The notes: generated by a model not told the origin, from the sequence alone. A stretch of DNA of 64,000 nt from Muribaculaceae bacterium (GCA_017557625.1 JAFYYG010000021.1:1-64000); one strand, 5' to 3'. Counted from the stretch's first letter, positions 44,840 to 55,000 are shown. Numbers and translations are program-made.

Positions 44840-45832
44840 TTAAAAAACCAAATTCCAAAACTCTACATTATTGTATTTATGCAAAAATGCATTGGGATTG
44901 GCTAGGTATTCTTCATATAAATCCTTAAAACTTTTACAATCTAAATCCTCTTTTTTAAATAATAAACTTCTGTCAAACAATTGTTCACATGTCATTTGTC
45001 TTGAAAACCATACTAATTCATCACCATGTTCAGCCTCAAAGACATCACACTGCTGCTTCAACAAATATTCATCGTTTCCTTTCCATGATACAGCTACTTG
45101 ATATGACTCTAAAGATATATAATACTCTAAATCTCCAGTTTTTGAATTTCTAGATGTCATCGTTCTTTGTTGCAACTGGAAAAGGTCCATTGGATATTCT
45201 CGCATAAAACTTGAAGCCAATTTGCGACATGACGGCATTAAAGTCATAATACTATCAATATTATTACTTTTTACTGCAAAACACAACTTATCATAAATTG
45301 TCACCAATTCTTTGCAACGACCTCCATATGGGCTCCAGCACTTTGCAGCATCACCCATAACTTCAAAATGATATGTTGTTCCATCACAACCAAGAGTTCT
45401 ATACAAGTAAGAAGATGTATTAACTGCTGAGGTCGCCAGTTTAGTAATAATATTCATCACGCTGTCTGGAACAGCCATTCTATAAGTATCAACAAAATCA
45501 GGATTGTACTCGATACTTTTGATATCCTTATTTTTTTCTAATAATTGATAAAGATAAGAATATAGATTAATCTTAGTTTTCGACAGTATCAAAGTGTCAC
45601 CATCATTTTTTCCAAACATTGCATATTCGCTAGAAAATGATGGTCTTGACATAAATATAAACTTCGCAACCCCATTATTGGGCATATCGTGAAGCAAGAA
45701 TGCTTTTAATACCCCATAATACCCTTTGGAGACATCACTAATTGATGACGTTGGTACAAGTCTGTCTTGACTCATAATAGGCAATCCAACAAGAGCCAAA
45801 AGGATAAAGCAGATAAAAAACCTCTTCTTCAT
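44840..45832 (-). CDS. Secreted protein of unknown function
   Basis: A 330-residue protein with a signal peptide (MKKRFFICFILLALVGLPIMS). I recognise no domain. Features are a short cysteine-containing segment (AKCWSPYGGRCKELV near residue 167), a mostly helical C-terminal third and no lipobox. The gene is more AT-rich than its neighbours, which may hint at acquisition. It stands alone, bounded by the icd terminator. Confidence 0.6.
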   Translation of the reverse strand: MKKRFFICFILLALVGLPIMSQDRLVPTSSISDVSKGYYGVLKAFLLHDMPNNGVAKFIFMSRPSFSSEYAMFGKNDGDTLILSKTKINLYSYLYQLLEKNKDIKSIEYNPDFVDTYRMAVPDSVMNIITKLATSAVNTSSYLYRTLGCDGTTYHFEVMGDAAKCWSPYGGRCKELVTIYDKLCFAVKSNNIDSIMTLMPSCRKLASSFMREYPMDLFQLQQRTMTSRNSKTGDLEYYISLESYQVAVSWKGNDEYLLKQQCDVFEAEHGDELVWFSRQMTCEQLFDRSLLFKKEDLDCKSFKDLYEEYLANPNAFLHKYNNVEFWNLVF

Positions 45833-45869
45833 ACGGAAATTAAATTGTTAGTAATTGTATGACAAATAA

Positions 45870-46967
45870 TTAGTAGAACTTCTCGCCCATCTCTGTCATA
45901 ATTGATGGTATGTCGATTGACTGTGGGCAATGATTAGCACAGGAACCGCAGTTAAGGCACTCATTTGGTGTTGCCATTGTATCTACTTTAGCAAGAAGGT
46001 CTTTGAGTCCCCAGTCGCCATCAACCTTGAACTTGTTGTAGTATTTGAGGAACTCTGGAATGTTGATTCCCATCGGGCAGTCATCGCAGCAGTAACGGCA
46101 TGCTGTGCATGGCACTTGCATCTGAGCCTTAAACATCTCCATTGCCTTGAATAGCAAGTCTCGGTCGGCATCGGTGAAGTTGTTATCGTCGTCGAAAGTG
46201 CGCAGATTGTCCTCCACCTGCTCCATCGTGCTCATTCCGCTCAGGATGACCTGCACCTGTGGCAGCGAGCGAACAAAGCGGAACATCCACGATGCCAGTG
46301 ACCATTCGGGATGAGCATCGTGAAGCATTGCCTCGGCATCGGGAGTGAGTCTTGAGAGGCGTCCACCACGCACAGGCTCCATAACAACGATTGGAATGTC
46401 GTGCTTCTTGAGAATCTTATACTCCTCCTGAGTGTGAGAATAGAGCCAGTCGTAGCAATTTAACTGAATTTGCGCGAAATCCCAGTCATATTGCTCCACA
46501 AACCACCTCAGCGACTCGTTGCTTGCATGGCATGAGAAACCGAGGTTGCGAATGCGTCCTTTTTCCTTTTGCTCAATGAGATAGGCTAGACTACCATCAT
46601 CAACGTATGGATGGATGGTGTTGTCGCCAATGGCATGAAGGAGATAGAAATCGAGATAGTCGGTTTTGAGTTTTTTTAGCTGAGTCTCAAATACATGGCG
46701 GTAGTCAGGATTGAAACCAATGTTGAACTTCGTGGCGAGATAGAAACTGTCGCGAGGATAGTTGGGCAGCACTTCGCCAAGAAACGTCTCGCTGTCCTCG
46801 TGGTGATACATCCAGGCGGTGTCGTAATAAGTGATGCCGCCTTTCATGGCACGGTCAATCATCGCAGAGGCCTTCTCACGGTCTATGCGCCCGTCTTTCT
46901 CGGGCAAACGCATATTTCCAAAACCCAAGCGAGAGATGGTAATGTCTTTATATTTCTTGTATTCCAT
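45870..46967 (-). CDS. Aldo/keto reductase with C-terminal 2x[4Fe-4S] ferredoxin domain
   Basis: A 365-residue oxidoreductase. The aldo/keto reductase barrel covers residues ~1-275 with the catalytic set seen in YYDTAWMYH, LATKFN and LLHAIGD. The last ~80 residues carry two cysteine clusters, CTACRYCCDDCP and CLNCGSCANHCP, for two [4Fe-4S] clusters. Proteins of this design are common in anaerobes and probably pass electrons between a carbonyl substrate and ferredoxin; the substrate is unknown. One base separates it from the upstream ECF gene. Confidence 0.88.
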   Translation of the reverse strand: MEYKKYKDITISRLGFGNMRLPEKDGRIDREKASAMIDRAMKGGITYYDTAWMYHHEDSETFLGEVLPNYPRDSFYLATKFNIGFNPDYRHVFETQLKKLKTDYLDFYLLHAIGDNTIHPYVDDGSLAYLIEQKEKGRIRNLGFSCHASNESLRWFVEQYDWDFAQIQLNCYDWLYSHTQEEYKILKKHDIPIVVMEPVRGGRLSRLTPDAEAMLHDAHPEWSLASWMFRFVRSLPQVQVILSGMSTMEQVEDNLRTFDDDNNFTDADRDLLFKAMEMFKAQMQVPCTACRYCCDDCPMGINIPEFLKYYNKFKVDGDWGLKDLLAKVDTMATPNECLNCGSCANHCPQSIDIPSIMTEMGEKFY

Positions 46968-46968
46968 A

Positions 46969-47487
46969 TTACTTCTTGAGGAGGTAACGGAGAACTAAAT
47001 ATCCACCTACAATCTGTATTAGGCAGCCGGGCCAACCAAGAATAATGTCTTGTGATGCCTTTTCAAATGAGCCTGTCATTGCCCATTCGGCAAGAGAACC
47101 GATAAGTTGATAAGCGATAACTGCTAAAGCGACAGTTAGCAGAGTCACTTTATTGGTCTTCTTGGCAATCAAGGCAGCAGCAACGGCAAGTGTCACGCTC
47201 TTAATGAGAATTATGGGTAACATAGCTGCTGGGGGCATGCCAAAGATGGCGCTGTTTACCAGCGGCGAGAGCACTGCAGTGGTCAACCCCACAGTGAAGC
47301 CATACTTATAGGCGGCAATTAGCGTGAAAAAGTAGATGGGCAGGAAGATTAGTCCGCCATTCGGCATTAGATGGCAAAGTTGCGGCAAGGCGATATTGCC
47401 CACAATGAACAGTGCAGCAAATAAATAAGTCTTTACTTGGCTGTAACTTAGTTGATACAACGCTACGGGTTGAGATGCGGTTTTCAT
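46969..47487 (-). CDS. Probable ECF transporter substrate-binding (S) component
   Basis: A 172-residue membrane protein with five or six helices. The pattern of a hydrophobic N-terminal helix, NGGLIFLPIYFFTLIAAYKY near residue 44, and GLTTAVLSPLVNSAIFGMPP near 69 resembles S components of energy-coupling-factor vitamin transporters. The energising module is not in this window and may be shared. Substrate unknown. It is tightly packed between the DUF1893 gene and the aldo/keto reductase gene. Confidence 0.65.
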   Translation of the reverse strand: MKTASQPVALYQLSYSQVKTYLFAALFIVGNIALPQLCHLMPNGGLIFLPIYFFTLIAAYKYGFTVGLTTAVLSPLVNSAIFGMPPAAMLPIILIKSVTLAVAAALIAKKTNKVTLLTVALAVIAYQLIGSLAEWAMTGSFEKASQDIILGWPGCLIQIVGGYLVLRYLLKK

Positions 47488-47488
47488 T

Positions 47489-47908
47489 CTATATAATTTT
47501 ATTTGTGGTTAAAAATTCTTCTATCTTTTCGAATGCTAAATCAGGTTGGGTAACGGTCATCGTCAATTTCTCTACAGGACACATGTCGGTGCCATCACGA
47601 TTCATGATGCATTGAACCATTTTATCATAATCAACCATGATTTCGGCATCTTGCAAAACCTGAACAGCATGACTGCTGATTAGTTGAGCATAAACCCTTT
47701 CAACATGACTCAGCACTAACAGCAAAGCCGCTCCGCGACCTATCACTCGGTCTGCAACGTAGGCACCTTCCAACACTTGCCGACGAGTCGCCACAAGGTT
47801 GAAAAGGTCTTTAACCCCAGGATTGTGAAACTCAATGACTTCGCCAGTTAAGGAACGTACCACTCCCCTAACATCGTCACGATTGAGAATTTCTTTAAGT
47901 TGTTGCAT
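47489..47908 (-). CDS. DUF1893 family protein
   Basis: A 139-residue soluble protein. VADRVIGRGAALLLVL near residue 52, VYAQLISSHAVQVLQDAEI near 72 and NRDGTDMCPVEKLT near 103 fit the DUF1893 family, whose fold is related to cytidine deaminases. No catalytic zinc motif of the deaminase type is evident. It is the first gene of a compact three-gene operon. A possible minus-strand promoter (TTTG at 47953-47956, 18 nt, TAACTTTA at 47927-47934) lies just upstream. Confidence 0.75.
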   Translation of the reverse strand: MQQLKEILNRDDVRGVVRSLTGEVIEFHNPGVKDLFNLVATRRQVLEGAYVADRVIGRGAALLLVLSHVERVYAQLISSHAVQVLQDAEIMVDYDKMVQCIMNRDGTDMCPVEKLTMTVTQPDLAFEKIEEFLTTNKII

Positions 47909-47973
47909 CTCGGTTGATTTACGGGGTAAAGTTACACATAATTATTCATACGCAAAAACTTTTCTATATTTTT

Positions 47974-48005
47974 ATTGCGACATTTGATTTTTATCAATAA
48001 TTTTG
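47974..48005 (+). promoter_or_regulatory. Promoter of the GH89 gene
   Basis: ATTG at 47974-47977, 20 nt, TAATTTTG at 47998-48005. The -7 element is perfect. The leader before the ATG at 48027 would be only about 15 nt. Confidence 0.55.
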
Positions 48006-48026
48006 CAGAAAAGTAAATCAAAAAAC

Positions 48027-50219
48027 ATGAAAAGAGTAATATTATCATTCTCACTAATTCTTTTTATAGCAGTAAATGCTTTAGCAAACGACATCTCTCA
48101 AGCACAAGCATTGGCCGAGCGCCTTTCTCCTCGATTAGCGCAAAAGGTGCAATTTGAAAAGGTATGCACCCCTCATGCTACTGAGCTTGTTGATGTTTTC
48201 ACTCTTGAAAGCCGCGGCGACAAGGTGGTTATTGGCGGGAACAACGCCAACTCAATGGCTGTGGGCCTGAACCGATACCTTAACCGATATTGCAAGACCA
48301 CTGTCTCATGGTATTCCGACATACCAGTTGATTTGCCCTCCACCCTGCCTGATGTACCTGTTAAAGAGACTGTTGAAGCACGTGTGCCACAGCGTTTCTT
48401 CTTGAACTACTGCACTTTTGGCTACACGATGCCATTTTGGGACTGGGCCGACTGGGAGCGATTCATTGACTGGATGGCGCTCAACGGCATAAATATGCCA
48501 CTTGCCATTACTGGGCAAGAGGCTGTTTGGTATAATGTGTGGACCAAAATGGGAATGACAGACGAGGAAGTACGCAGCTATTTCACAGGGCCCGTCTATC
48601 TCCCCTGGCACCGCATGGCTAATATCGACGCATGGTGCGGTCCATTGCCCAAGGAGTGGCTTGACGGACAAGCAGAGTTGCAGAAGAAGATAGTGGAGCG
48701 TGAGAGAGCGTTGAATATGCGACCAGTACTTCCCGCCTTTGCCGGTCATGTGCCTCGCAAGCTCAAAGAAATGTACCCTAATGCCGATATCAAGGCGATG
48801 AGCACTTGGGACGAGTTTGAGGAGCCTTACCGTACCTTCTTCCTCAACAGCGAAGACCCATTATATGCCAAAATTCAGAAGATGTTCCTTGAGGAGCAGA
48901 CCCGCATGTTTGGTACAGACCACATTTACGGCATCGACCCATTCAACGAGATGGACCCACCAAGCTTTGAGCCTGAATATCTGCACAATGTGTCTAAGCA
49001 TATTTATGAGAGCTTGACAGCTGTTGATCCCCAGGCCGAATGGCTGCAAATGGGATGGTTCCTCTACTACCAACGCAAAGACTATACTCCTGAGCGTGCC
49101 AAAGCGATGCTCACAGGCGTGCCGCAAGGCAAAATGACAATGCTTGACTACTATTGCGAGTATAAAGAGATGTGGCGAGACTTGGATGGATTCTTCGGAC
49201 AGCCATACATCTGGTGTTATCTTGGCAACTTTGGAGGAAACAGCAATATACAAGGCAATGTGAAAGAGGCTGGCCTGAAACTTGAGGCAGCCCTCAAGGA
49301 AGGTGGAAATAACCTTGTGGGCATCGGTTCCACCCTCGAAGGTCTTGAGGTACAGCAGTTCCCCTACGAATACATCTTTGAAAAGGCCTGGGACTTCAAA
49401 AAGACTGATGAGCAAATAGTCAACGAACTTGCCGACCGCCATGCAGGATATGAATCACAATCAGCGCGCGAGGCTTGGAAATGCTTATATGATAGCGTAT
49501 TGAATATCCGCCCAACCACCTTCTGCGGACCTCTACCCTGCCAGTATCCCGAACTTGACAAAGAGCATGGCCGTTGCGCTGTTCGCTACAATCCAGAGCA
49601 ATTATTATATGCATGGGATAAGCTCCTTGAGCAAGACAGTGTTACGACCGATGCAATGACCATCGACCTTATCTGGATTGGCCGACAATTGCTTGGAGAC
49701 CTATTCTATATGGATAAAAAAGAATTTGACAAGGCTTATCATGAACGAGATTTAGAGAAAATGTACAGCCTTAGTATTGAAATGACTAAGATTTTGGTTT
49801 CGATGGAAGGAATAAATCTCCATCATCCATTCTGTACCATGAGTAAATGGATTGAGCAGGCACGCGACCTGGGCATCTCACCCGAAGTAAAAGGCTATTA
49901 CGAAATGAACGCACGCCGACTTGTCACGACATGGGGCGGTGATTTGAACGACTACTCAAGCCGCAACTGGGCAGGACTGATGCAATTCTATTATTCCCAA
50001 CGCTGGCACGCCTATTTCGACTACTTGATAGATTGTGCAGAAAGTGGAAAAGAATACAACCACACTGAATTGCAGCAATCAATAAAAAAGATACAAGACG
50101 AATGGCCTGAGGACAAGAAGCTGTATAATATCTTTCCTGAATCTAACTTTATGATTAGTTTCAAAAGTATTAATGATAACTTCAGAACAAGATTCAACGA
50201 TATCAGGCAAACTAAGTAA
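48027..50219 (+). CDS. Secreted alpha-N-acetylglucosaminidase (GH89, NAGLU-like)
   Basis: A 730-residue enzyme from the ATG at 48027, where the signal peptide begins (MKRVILSFSLILFIAVNALA). The N-terminal small domain (NNANSMAVGLNRYLNRYC) and the catalytic barrel match the NAGLU/GH89 family, close to the 743 residues of human NAGLU. The two catalytic glutamates are visible in DPFNEMDPPS and in GSTLEGLEVQQ. It removes terminal alpha-linked GlcNAc from host or microbial glycans. No other glycosidase is adjacent. Its 3' end overlaps the convergent thioredoxin-like gene by 8 bp. Confidence 0.93.
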   Translation: MKRVILSFSLILFIAVNALANDISQAQALAERLSPRLAQKVQFEKVCTPHATELVDVFTLESRGDKVVIGGNNANSMAVGLNRYLNRYCKTTVSWYSDIPVDLPSTLPDVPVKETVEARVPQRFFLNYCTFGYTMPFWDWADWERFIDWMALNGINMPLAITGQEAVWYNVWTKMGMTDEEVRSYFTGPVYLPWHRMANIDAWCGPLPKEWLDGQAELQKKIVERERALNMRPVLPAFAGHVPRKLKEMYPNADIKAMSTWDEFEEPYRTFFLNSEDPLYAKIQKMFLEEQTRMFGTDHIYGIDPFNEMDPPSFEPEYLHNVSKHIYESLTAVDPQAEWLQMGWFLYYQRKDYTPERAKAMLTGVPQGKMTMLDYYCEYKEMWRDLDGFFGQPYIWCYLGNFGGNSNIQGNVKEAGLKLEAALKEGGNNLVGIGSTLEGLEVQQFPYEYIFEKAWDFKKTDEQIVNELADRHAGYESQSAREAWKCLYDSVLNIRPTTFCGPLPCQYPELDKEHGRCAVRYNPEQLLYAWDKLLEQDSVTTDAMTIDLIWIGRQLLGDLFYMDKKEFDKAYHERDLEKMYSLSIEMTKILVSMEGINLHHPFCTMSKWIEQARDLGISPEVKGYYEMNARRLVTTWGGDLNDYSSRNWAGLMQFYYSQRWHAYFDYLIDCAESGKEYNHTELQQSIKKIQDEWPEDKKLYNIFPESNFMISFKSINDNFRTRFNDIRQTK

Positions 50220-50535
50220 GATTCTCACTCCATTTAGTTAGAATTCTTTCAAGTTCCATCGTGTCGATAAATGTGCCGGCACGATACACTTCCTTGCCGT
50301 GAGCAAAAAGCAGAACTGTGGGAGCAGTAGCAACAAGAAACGCACCTGCCACTTCGGGCACAACAAGCAGTTCCACACGAATGGAGTGCAGATTGTCAAA
50401 ACGCTGTGCCATTTTCCCTATCTTGTCGAGCATAATTGAGCACAACCCACAATCAGGCGCTTGGATGTAGAGCAAGCAAAACTTGTTTTCCTCAACAAAG
50501 GCATTGAGAATATTAATGTCATCTACCAATTCCAT
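50212..50535 (-). CDS. Thioredoxin-like protein
   Basis: A 107-residue protein from the ATG at 50535 (MELVDDINILNAF). The thioredoxin-type active site is APDCGLCSIML, with CxxC near residue 28, and the cis-proline segment is VATAPTVLLFA. A longer frame to 50664 would add 43 residues encoded by the MITE-like element and is rejected. There is no signal peptide, so it probably acts in the cytoplasm. Confidence 0.82.
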   Translation of the reverse strand: MELVDDINILNAFVEENKFCLLYIQAPDCGLCSIMLDKIGKMAQRFDNLHSIRVELLVVPEVAGAFLVATAPTVLLFAHGKEVYRAGTFIDTMELERILTKWSENLT

Positions 50536-50572
50536 TGCATAAAATATTGAGAGGTGTGTCAAAATGTATTTT

Positions 50573-50779
50573 AGCTGAGGCTGTTGCAAAACTAAAAATG
50601 CGAAGCATTTTAGCTCCCCCTCTAAGATAGAGGGGGGCGGGGGGAGTATGATGGCGAAAGACATAAGTGCTTGAACCCCAAATTAATGAGATTTTCATAT
50701 TCCTCCGCCCCGCTGGGGCACCTCCTCTATCTTAGAGCAGGAGTTGCGTTTAATTCCGAGTTTTGCAATACCTTCAGCT
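50573..50779. mobile_element. 207-bp MITE-like palindromic element
   Basis: The ends form 21-bp imperfect inverted repeats: 50573-50593 and 50759-50779, sharing AGCTGA and TTGCAAAACT in matching positions. Inside are several palindromes: AAAATGC/GCATTTT, CCCCTCT/AGAGGGG and a second CTCCTCT/AGAG hairpin; the two GC-rich hairpins are also inverted relative to each other around CTCTAAGATAGAG. It carries no gene. Such dispersed palindromes are frequent in Bacteroidales, but copy number cannot be checked here. Confidence 0.75.
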
Positions 50780-50813
50780 GTCACAGAAGGAGCATTTTGC
50801 CCCCTTTCTAAAA

Positions 50814-51389
50814 CTATTTCACAAGCTTTTCAATCTCTTCTTTGCTCTTGCCAGTTAGATTGATAGGCTCTTTCCAGTTGGCTTTGGGCGCTGATGGTTT
50901 GAGATAATTCAAAGTCTCGCCTTTCCCACTGCCACCAGACGTAAAGAATGGTATCACAGTCTTGCCCTCAAGGTTGTATTGCTCAACAAAGGTGTTTACG
51001 ATAGTTGGAGCGATATACCACCAGATGGGGAAACCAAGATAAATTGTGTCGTACTGGTCCATATTCTCCACCTTGTTCTTGATGGCAGGACGACTGCTCT
51101 TATCCTTCATCTCCACTGAGCTGCGGCTTTGCTGGTTGTGCCAGTCAAGGTCGGCATCGGTGTATGGTTGAGCGGGTTGAATCTCATGAAGGTCGCCGTT
51201 AACCACTTCTGCCAATTTCTCTGCAGCTGCTTTTGTTGTTCCTGTAGCCGAAAAATAAGCCACTAATGTTGTTTTCTTTTCCATGCTCTCATTATTACTA
51301 TTTTGACTTTCTTGTTGTGATTTGTTGCCAGCGCATGCACACATCACAATAGCAAGCGCAAGGGCAAACACCATTGATAACCGTTTCAT
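50814..51389 (-). CDS. Flavodoxin-like lipoprotein
   Basis: A 191-residue protein with a lipoprotein signal (AIVMCACAGN, lipid cysteine near residue 17-19) and a linker rich in Ser/Asn/Gln. The flavodoxin fold starts at LVAYFSATGTTKAAA near 44, which binds the FMN phosphate; IYLGFPIWWYIAP near 114 and FFTSGGSGKG near 148 complete the flavin site. It is unusual for a flavodoxin to be outside the cytoplasm, but flavodoxin_4-type lipoproteins are known in Bacteroidetes. Partner unknown. Confidence 0.85.
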   Translation of the reverse strand: MKRLSMVFALALAIVMCACAGNKSQQESQNSNNESMEKKTTLVAYFSATGTTKAAAEKLAEVVNGDLHEIQPAQPYTDADLDWHNQQSRSSVEMKDKSSRPAIKNKVENMDQYDTIYLGFPIWWYIAPTIVNTFVEQYNLEGKTVIPFFTSGGSGKGETLNYLKPSAPKANWKEPINLTGKSKEEIEKLVK

Positions 51390-51614
51390 TGCAAACAGAT
51401 TATATTGTTAAACTTAGATATTTTCTTTATTGTTTTTTCATCTTGATTAAACACTCTTTTTTGATGAAAAATAGCTTAATGGAATTTCGAGTAAACGTAA
51501 TCTCTCAACATGAAGAATTGTGGTTTTCATATTGGGCAAAGTTAGCAAATATTTCAATAACAAAAGTCATTTTACAGTCTTTTTTCAGTTTTTTCAAAAA
51601 AAATCACTCAATAT

Positions 51615-51646
51615 CTTGCATAGTTCACAAAAACGAACTAACTTTG
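51615..51646 (+). promoter_or_regulatory. Promoter of tRNA-Cys
   Basis: CTTG at 51615-51618, 20 nt, TAACTTTG at 51639-51646. Transcription would start about 13 nt before the mature 5' end of the tRNA. Confidence 0.7.
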
Positions 51647-51665
51647 CAGTCGCAAAAATCGAAAC

Positions 51666-51740
51666 GGTCGCTTGGATGAGTGGTTTAGTCACCGGTCTGC
51701 AAAACCGGGCACAGCGGTTCGAGTCCGCTAGCGACCTCCA
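51666..51740 (+). tRNA. tRNA-Cys (anticodon GCA)
   Basis: A 75-nt cloverleaf. The acceptor stem GGTCGCT (51666-51672) pairs with AGCGACC (51730-51736), followed by the discriminator T and an encoded CCA. The anticodon stem CCGGT/ACCGG encloses the loop CTGCAAA, which gives anticodon GCA. The T arm is AGCGG-TTCGAGT-CCGCT. A U discriminator base is typical of tRNA-Cys. Confidence 0.96.
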
Positions 51741-51744
51741 AATT

Positions 51745-51771
51745 AAGCATCTCACACGAGATGCTTTTTTT
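51745..51771 (+). terminator. Terminator of tRNA-Cys
   Basis: A perfect 9-bp stem AAGCATCTC/GAGATGCTT with a 4-nt loop, followed by a T-run. Confidence 0.92.
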
Positions 51772-52073
51772 GTTTTATACCCCCAAGAAATAGATAAAAA
51801 TCTTATTTATTTAATTACTCATCCTATTTTTTTGTTAAAAATTTTATTTCAATTTATTAATAAATAATTTTATTTTTATAATAGTTTTTATTAATTTTGT
51901 GTCGTTCAAATAGGCATTATTTAGCAAAAAAGTCACAATTCTCACATTGTTGCCATTGGCAATCTTGTATGAATTAAAACAACTTTTTAATTTTCAATCA
52001 ATAACACAAAAAAACTAAAAATATAACATTAACAAATTAACAAAAATTCATTAACAATCTAAACAGATGTACG
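51772..52073. other. AT-rich leader region of the Sus-like operon
   Basis: No gene seen. A perfect -7 element TAATTTTG is at 51892-51899, but no clear TTTG lies at -33, which would suit a regulated promoter. The leader to susC would be ~165 nt and contains a small hairpin TTGCC/GGCAA near 51950-51963. No sigma or anti-sigma pair, hybrid two-component regulator or SusR gene is in the window. Confidence 0.5.
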
Positions 52074-55000
52074 ATGAGAAAAATTAAACTCACATCATTG
52101 CGACTTCTGGTCTTATTGACAGTGACAGCCACATGGGTGTCGCTGAATGCGCAAACCATTGTGCAAAACAAGACAATTGCACCGACCGCTGCCAGTAATG
52201 GCGGAGCAAGTGTGACGCCTGCACCACAAGCAGGTGGAAAAATTGTTGTGACAGGGCGTATCACCGACAAAAATGGCGACCCGTTGCCGGGAGCCAGTAT
52301 CCAAGCTGGTGACCAAGGCACAGCCACTGACATCGATGGCTACTACACCCTATCTCTTAATGGTCCGGCGACAGTGACTTACAAGTATGTAGGCTATACC
52401 GACCAGGTAGTGAAAATCACCCAATCAGGTACTCGCAACATTGTGCTCGACGAAGACGCAGTGTTGCTTAATGAGATGGTGGTTGTGGGTTACGGCACCC
52501 AGAAACGTATCAACCTGACCGGTGCGGTGAGCACAGTGGATGTTGCCAAGCAACTTGAGGCTCGTCCAATTACTGACATCGCTCGCGGCCTTCAAGGCTC
52601 GGCACCTGGTTTAAACGTTCGCACATCAACCGGTGAACTCGGAACAGACCCAGTCATGAAAATTCGCGGTGTAATCGGTTCGGTGAATGGTTCGTCATCT
52701 CCATTAATCTTGGTTGACAACGTGGAGTGCAACAGCCTTCAGAACATCAACCCCGATGATGTGGAAAGCATCTCGGTATTGAAGGACGCGGCATCCTCAT
52801 CAATCTATGGTGTGAAAGCAGCCTTTGGTGTCGTCCTTATCACTACCAAGAAAGCAAAGAAGGGCGAAAAGGTGAAAATAACCTATACCGACAACTTCTC
52901 ATGGCGTCGCCCTACTGTGACTCCTCAAATCGTTAAGACTTATGAAGGTGCCGAGATGTCGTGGGCTGCCGGATTGCGCCAAAACCCGAATCTTTCGGAG
53001 CAGGTAAACTCATGCTACCTTACCTGGAATCTTGAATCGATAGAGCGCATGAAAGAGTGGGACCGCGTGTATGGCGGCATGAACCTTAGTGACGAGTTGG
53101 TACTTGGCCGTGACTTTGAAATAATGGACGGCAAACTATACTTCTACCGTGCTTTCGACGCACCCGACATGTTCATTAAGAAAAATGCTTTCCAGCAGAC
53201 TCACAACCTGAATATTTCAGGAACTGTTGGCAACACCGGATATACAGTAGGTCTTGGATATTTAGGACAAGACGGTATCATGAAAGTCAACACCGACAGT
53301 TACAAGCGCTATAACGTATCGTTCGGAACCAACACTTCTCTTGGAAAGTATGTTGACATTCGCACAAAATTGTTATACTCTCACTATAAACTTGAAGACC
53401 CCTACTACTTTGGCCCCTCAAGCTACTACGACGAATGGTACTATCTATATCGCTGGCCACAAATCATGCCTTACGGCACATATCAGGGAATTCCTTTCCG
53501 CAATTCTGTGACCGAGATACAACAGGCCAACCGCAACGTGAAGAGCAATAACTACATGCGTATTGCACTGGGAACAACTGTTCACATCATCGAGGGACTT
53601 GACTTTGAGGCCGACTACACCTATACTCACGTAAACCGCTACACCCGCACTAATGGTGGCCAAGCACAAGGCTGGAACTTCTGGGGAGGTGCAGGTCTGC
53701 GCAATGAGGTATGGACCGCCTCAACACACAACAAAGTGGTGAACGGCACCGATAACAGCGACATGCATGTGCTTAACGCCTTATTCCGCTTGAACAAAAC
53801 ACTGAAAGAAGATCATGAGTTTGGCGCCATATTAGGAACAAACGTTGAGTATTACACAAATTACGGCAACACCTCCGACCGCCGTGACATGCTTCTTTTT
53901 GACCATCCAGAGATTTCGCTTTCCGACGGTAAAGAATATGTAACTAGTTATCACGGTCACGAGGCAAGATTAGGATACTTCGCCCGTTTCAACTATGCTT
54001 ATAAAAACCGTTATCTTTTGGAGTTGAACGGACGACTCGACGGTTCATCAAGTTTCCCAAGAGACAAAATGTGGGGATTTTTCCCATCAATGTCGGCTGG
54101 ATGGGTTATAAGCGAGGAGAGTTTCATGGAAAGTCTCAAGCCAACGCTCAGCCTTTGGAAAATCAGAGGCTCATGGGGACAGATAGGAAACCAGGATGTA
54201 GGCAGTAACGCATTCTTGCCATTGATGAGTCCTTCTAAAACCACATGGATTGTAGGTGATGCGAGATTAATCACTTTGGGACTTCCTACAGCGATTAAGA
54301 AAGGGTTTACCTGGGAGACCATCACAACTACCGACCTGGGTACTGACATTCGATTCTTCAACAACCGTTTTGGAATTTCTTTTGACTGGTTCAAGCGCGT
54401 CAACAGCAACATGATCACTTCAGGAGAAACGTTGCCATCGACCTTTGGACAGACAGAACCAAAAGAGAACTATGGCGAATTGACCACTAATGGCTGGGAA
54501 ATCTCACTTGACTTCCACCATCACTTCAATTTTGGACTTGGATTAAACATCACAGCATACCTCAGCGACGCTAAAATCAAGTACACCAAGATAAATTCTG
54601 CAGCTCGTCTCATCAACGATATCTATGAAGGCAAGGAATATGGAGAGATTTGGGGCTATGAGACCGACCGCCTGTTCCAGTATGATGACTTCGACGTTGA
54701 CCCATCAGGCAATTATGTGCTGAAAGAAGGTATCCCCTCACAAGCCTATTTTGAGACCGATGGTTGGTTCTTCTTTGGTCCTGGCGATGTGAAGTACAAA
54801 GACCTTAATGGCGATGGAGTCATCAATCCTGGCAAGAGCACAGTGGAAGACCACGGCGACTTGAAACGCATTGGCAACACGTGTCCTCGATATGAATATG
54901 GCATTCGCCTCGATATGGATTATAAGGGCTTTGACTTGGGAATCTTCCTTCAAGGCGTGGGCAAGCGCGATTACTGGGGCAGTGGCTCTATCGTGATCCC

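Noticed and set aside
48003..48026. Upstream start for the GH89 gene
   Set aside because: It overlaps the -7 promoter element; the signal peptide starts at 48027.
50536..50664. 43-residue extension of the thioredoxin-like protein
   Set aside because: It is encoded largely by the palindromic element; the family N terminus starts at 50535.
51374..51867. Two open frames of about 100 codons across the tRNA-Cys region
   Set aside because: They cross the tRNA gene and its terminator, are low in complexity and resemble no protein.
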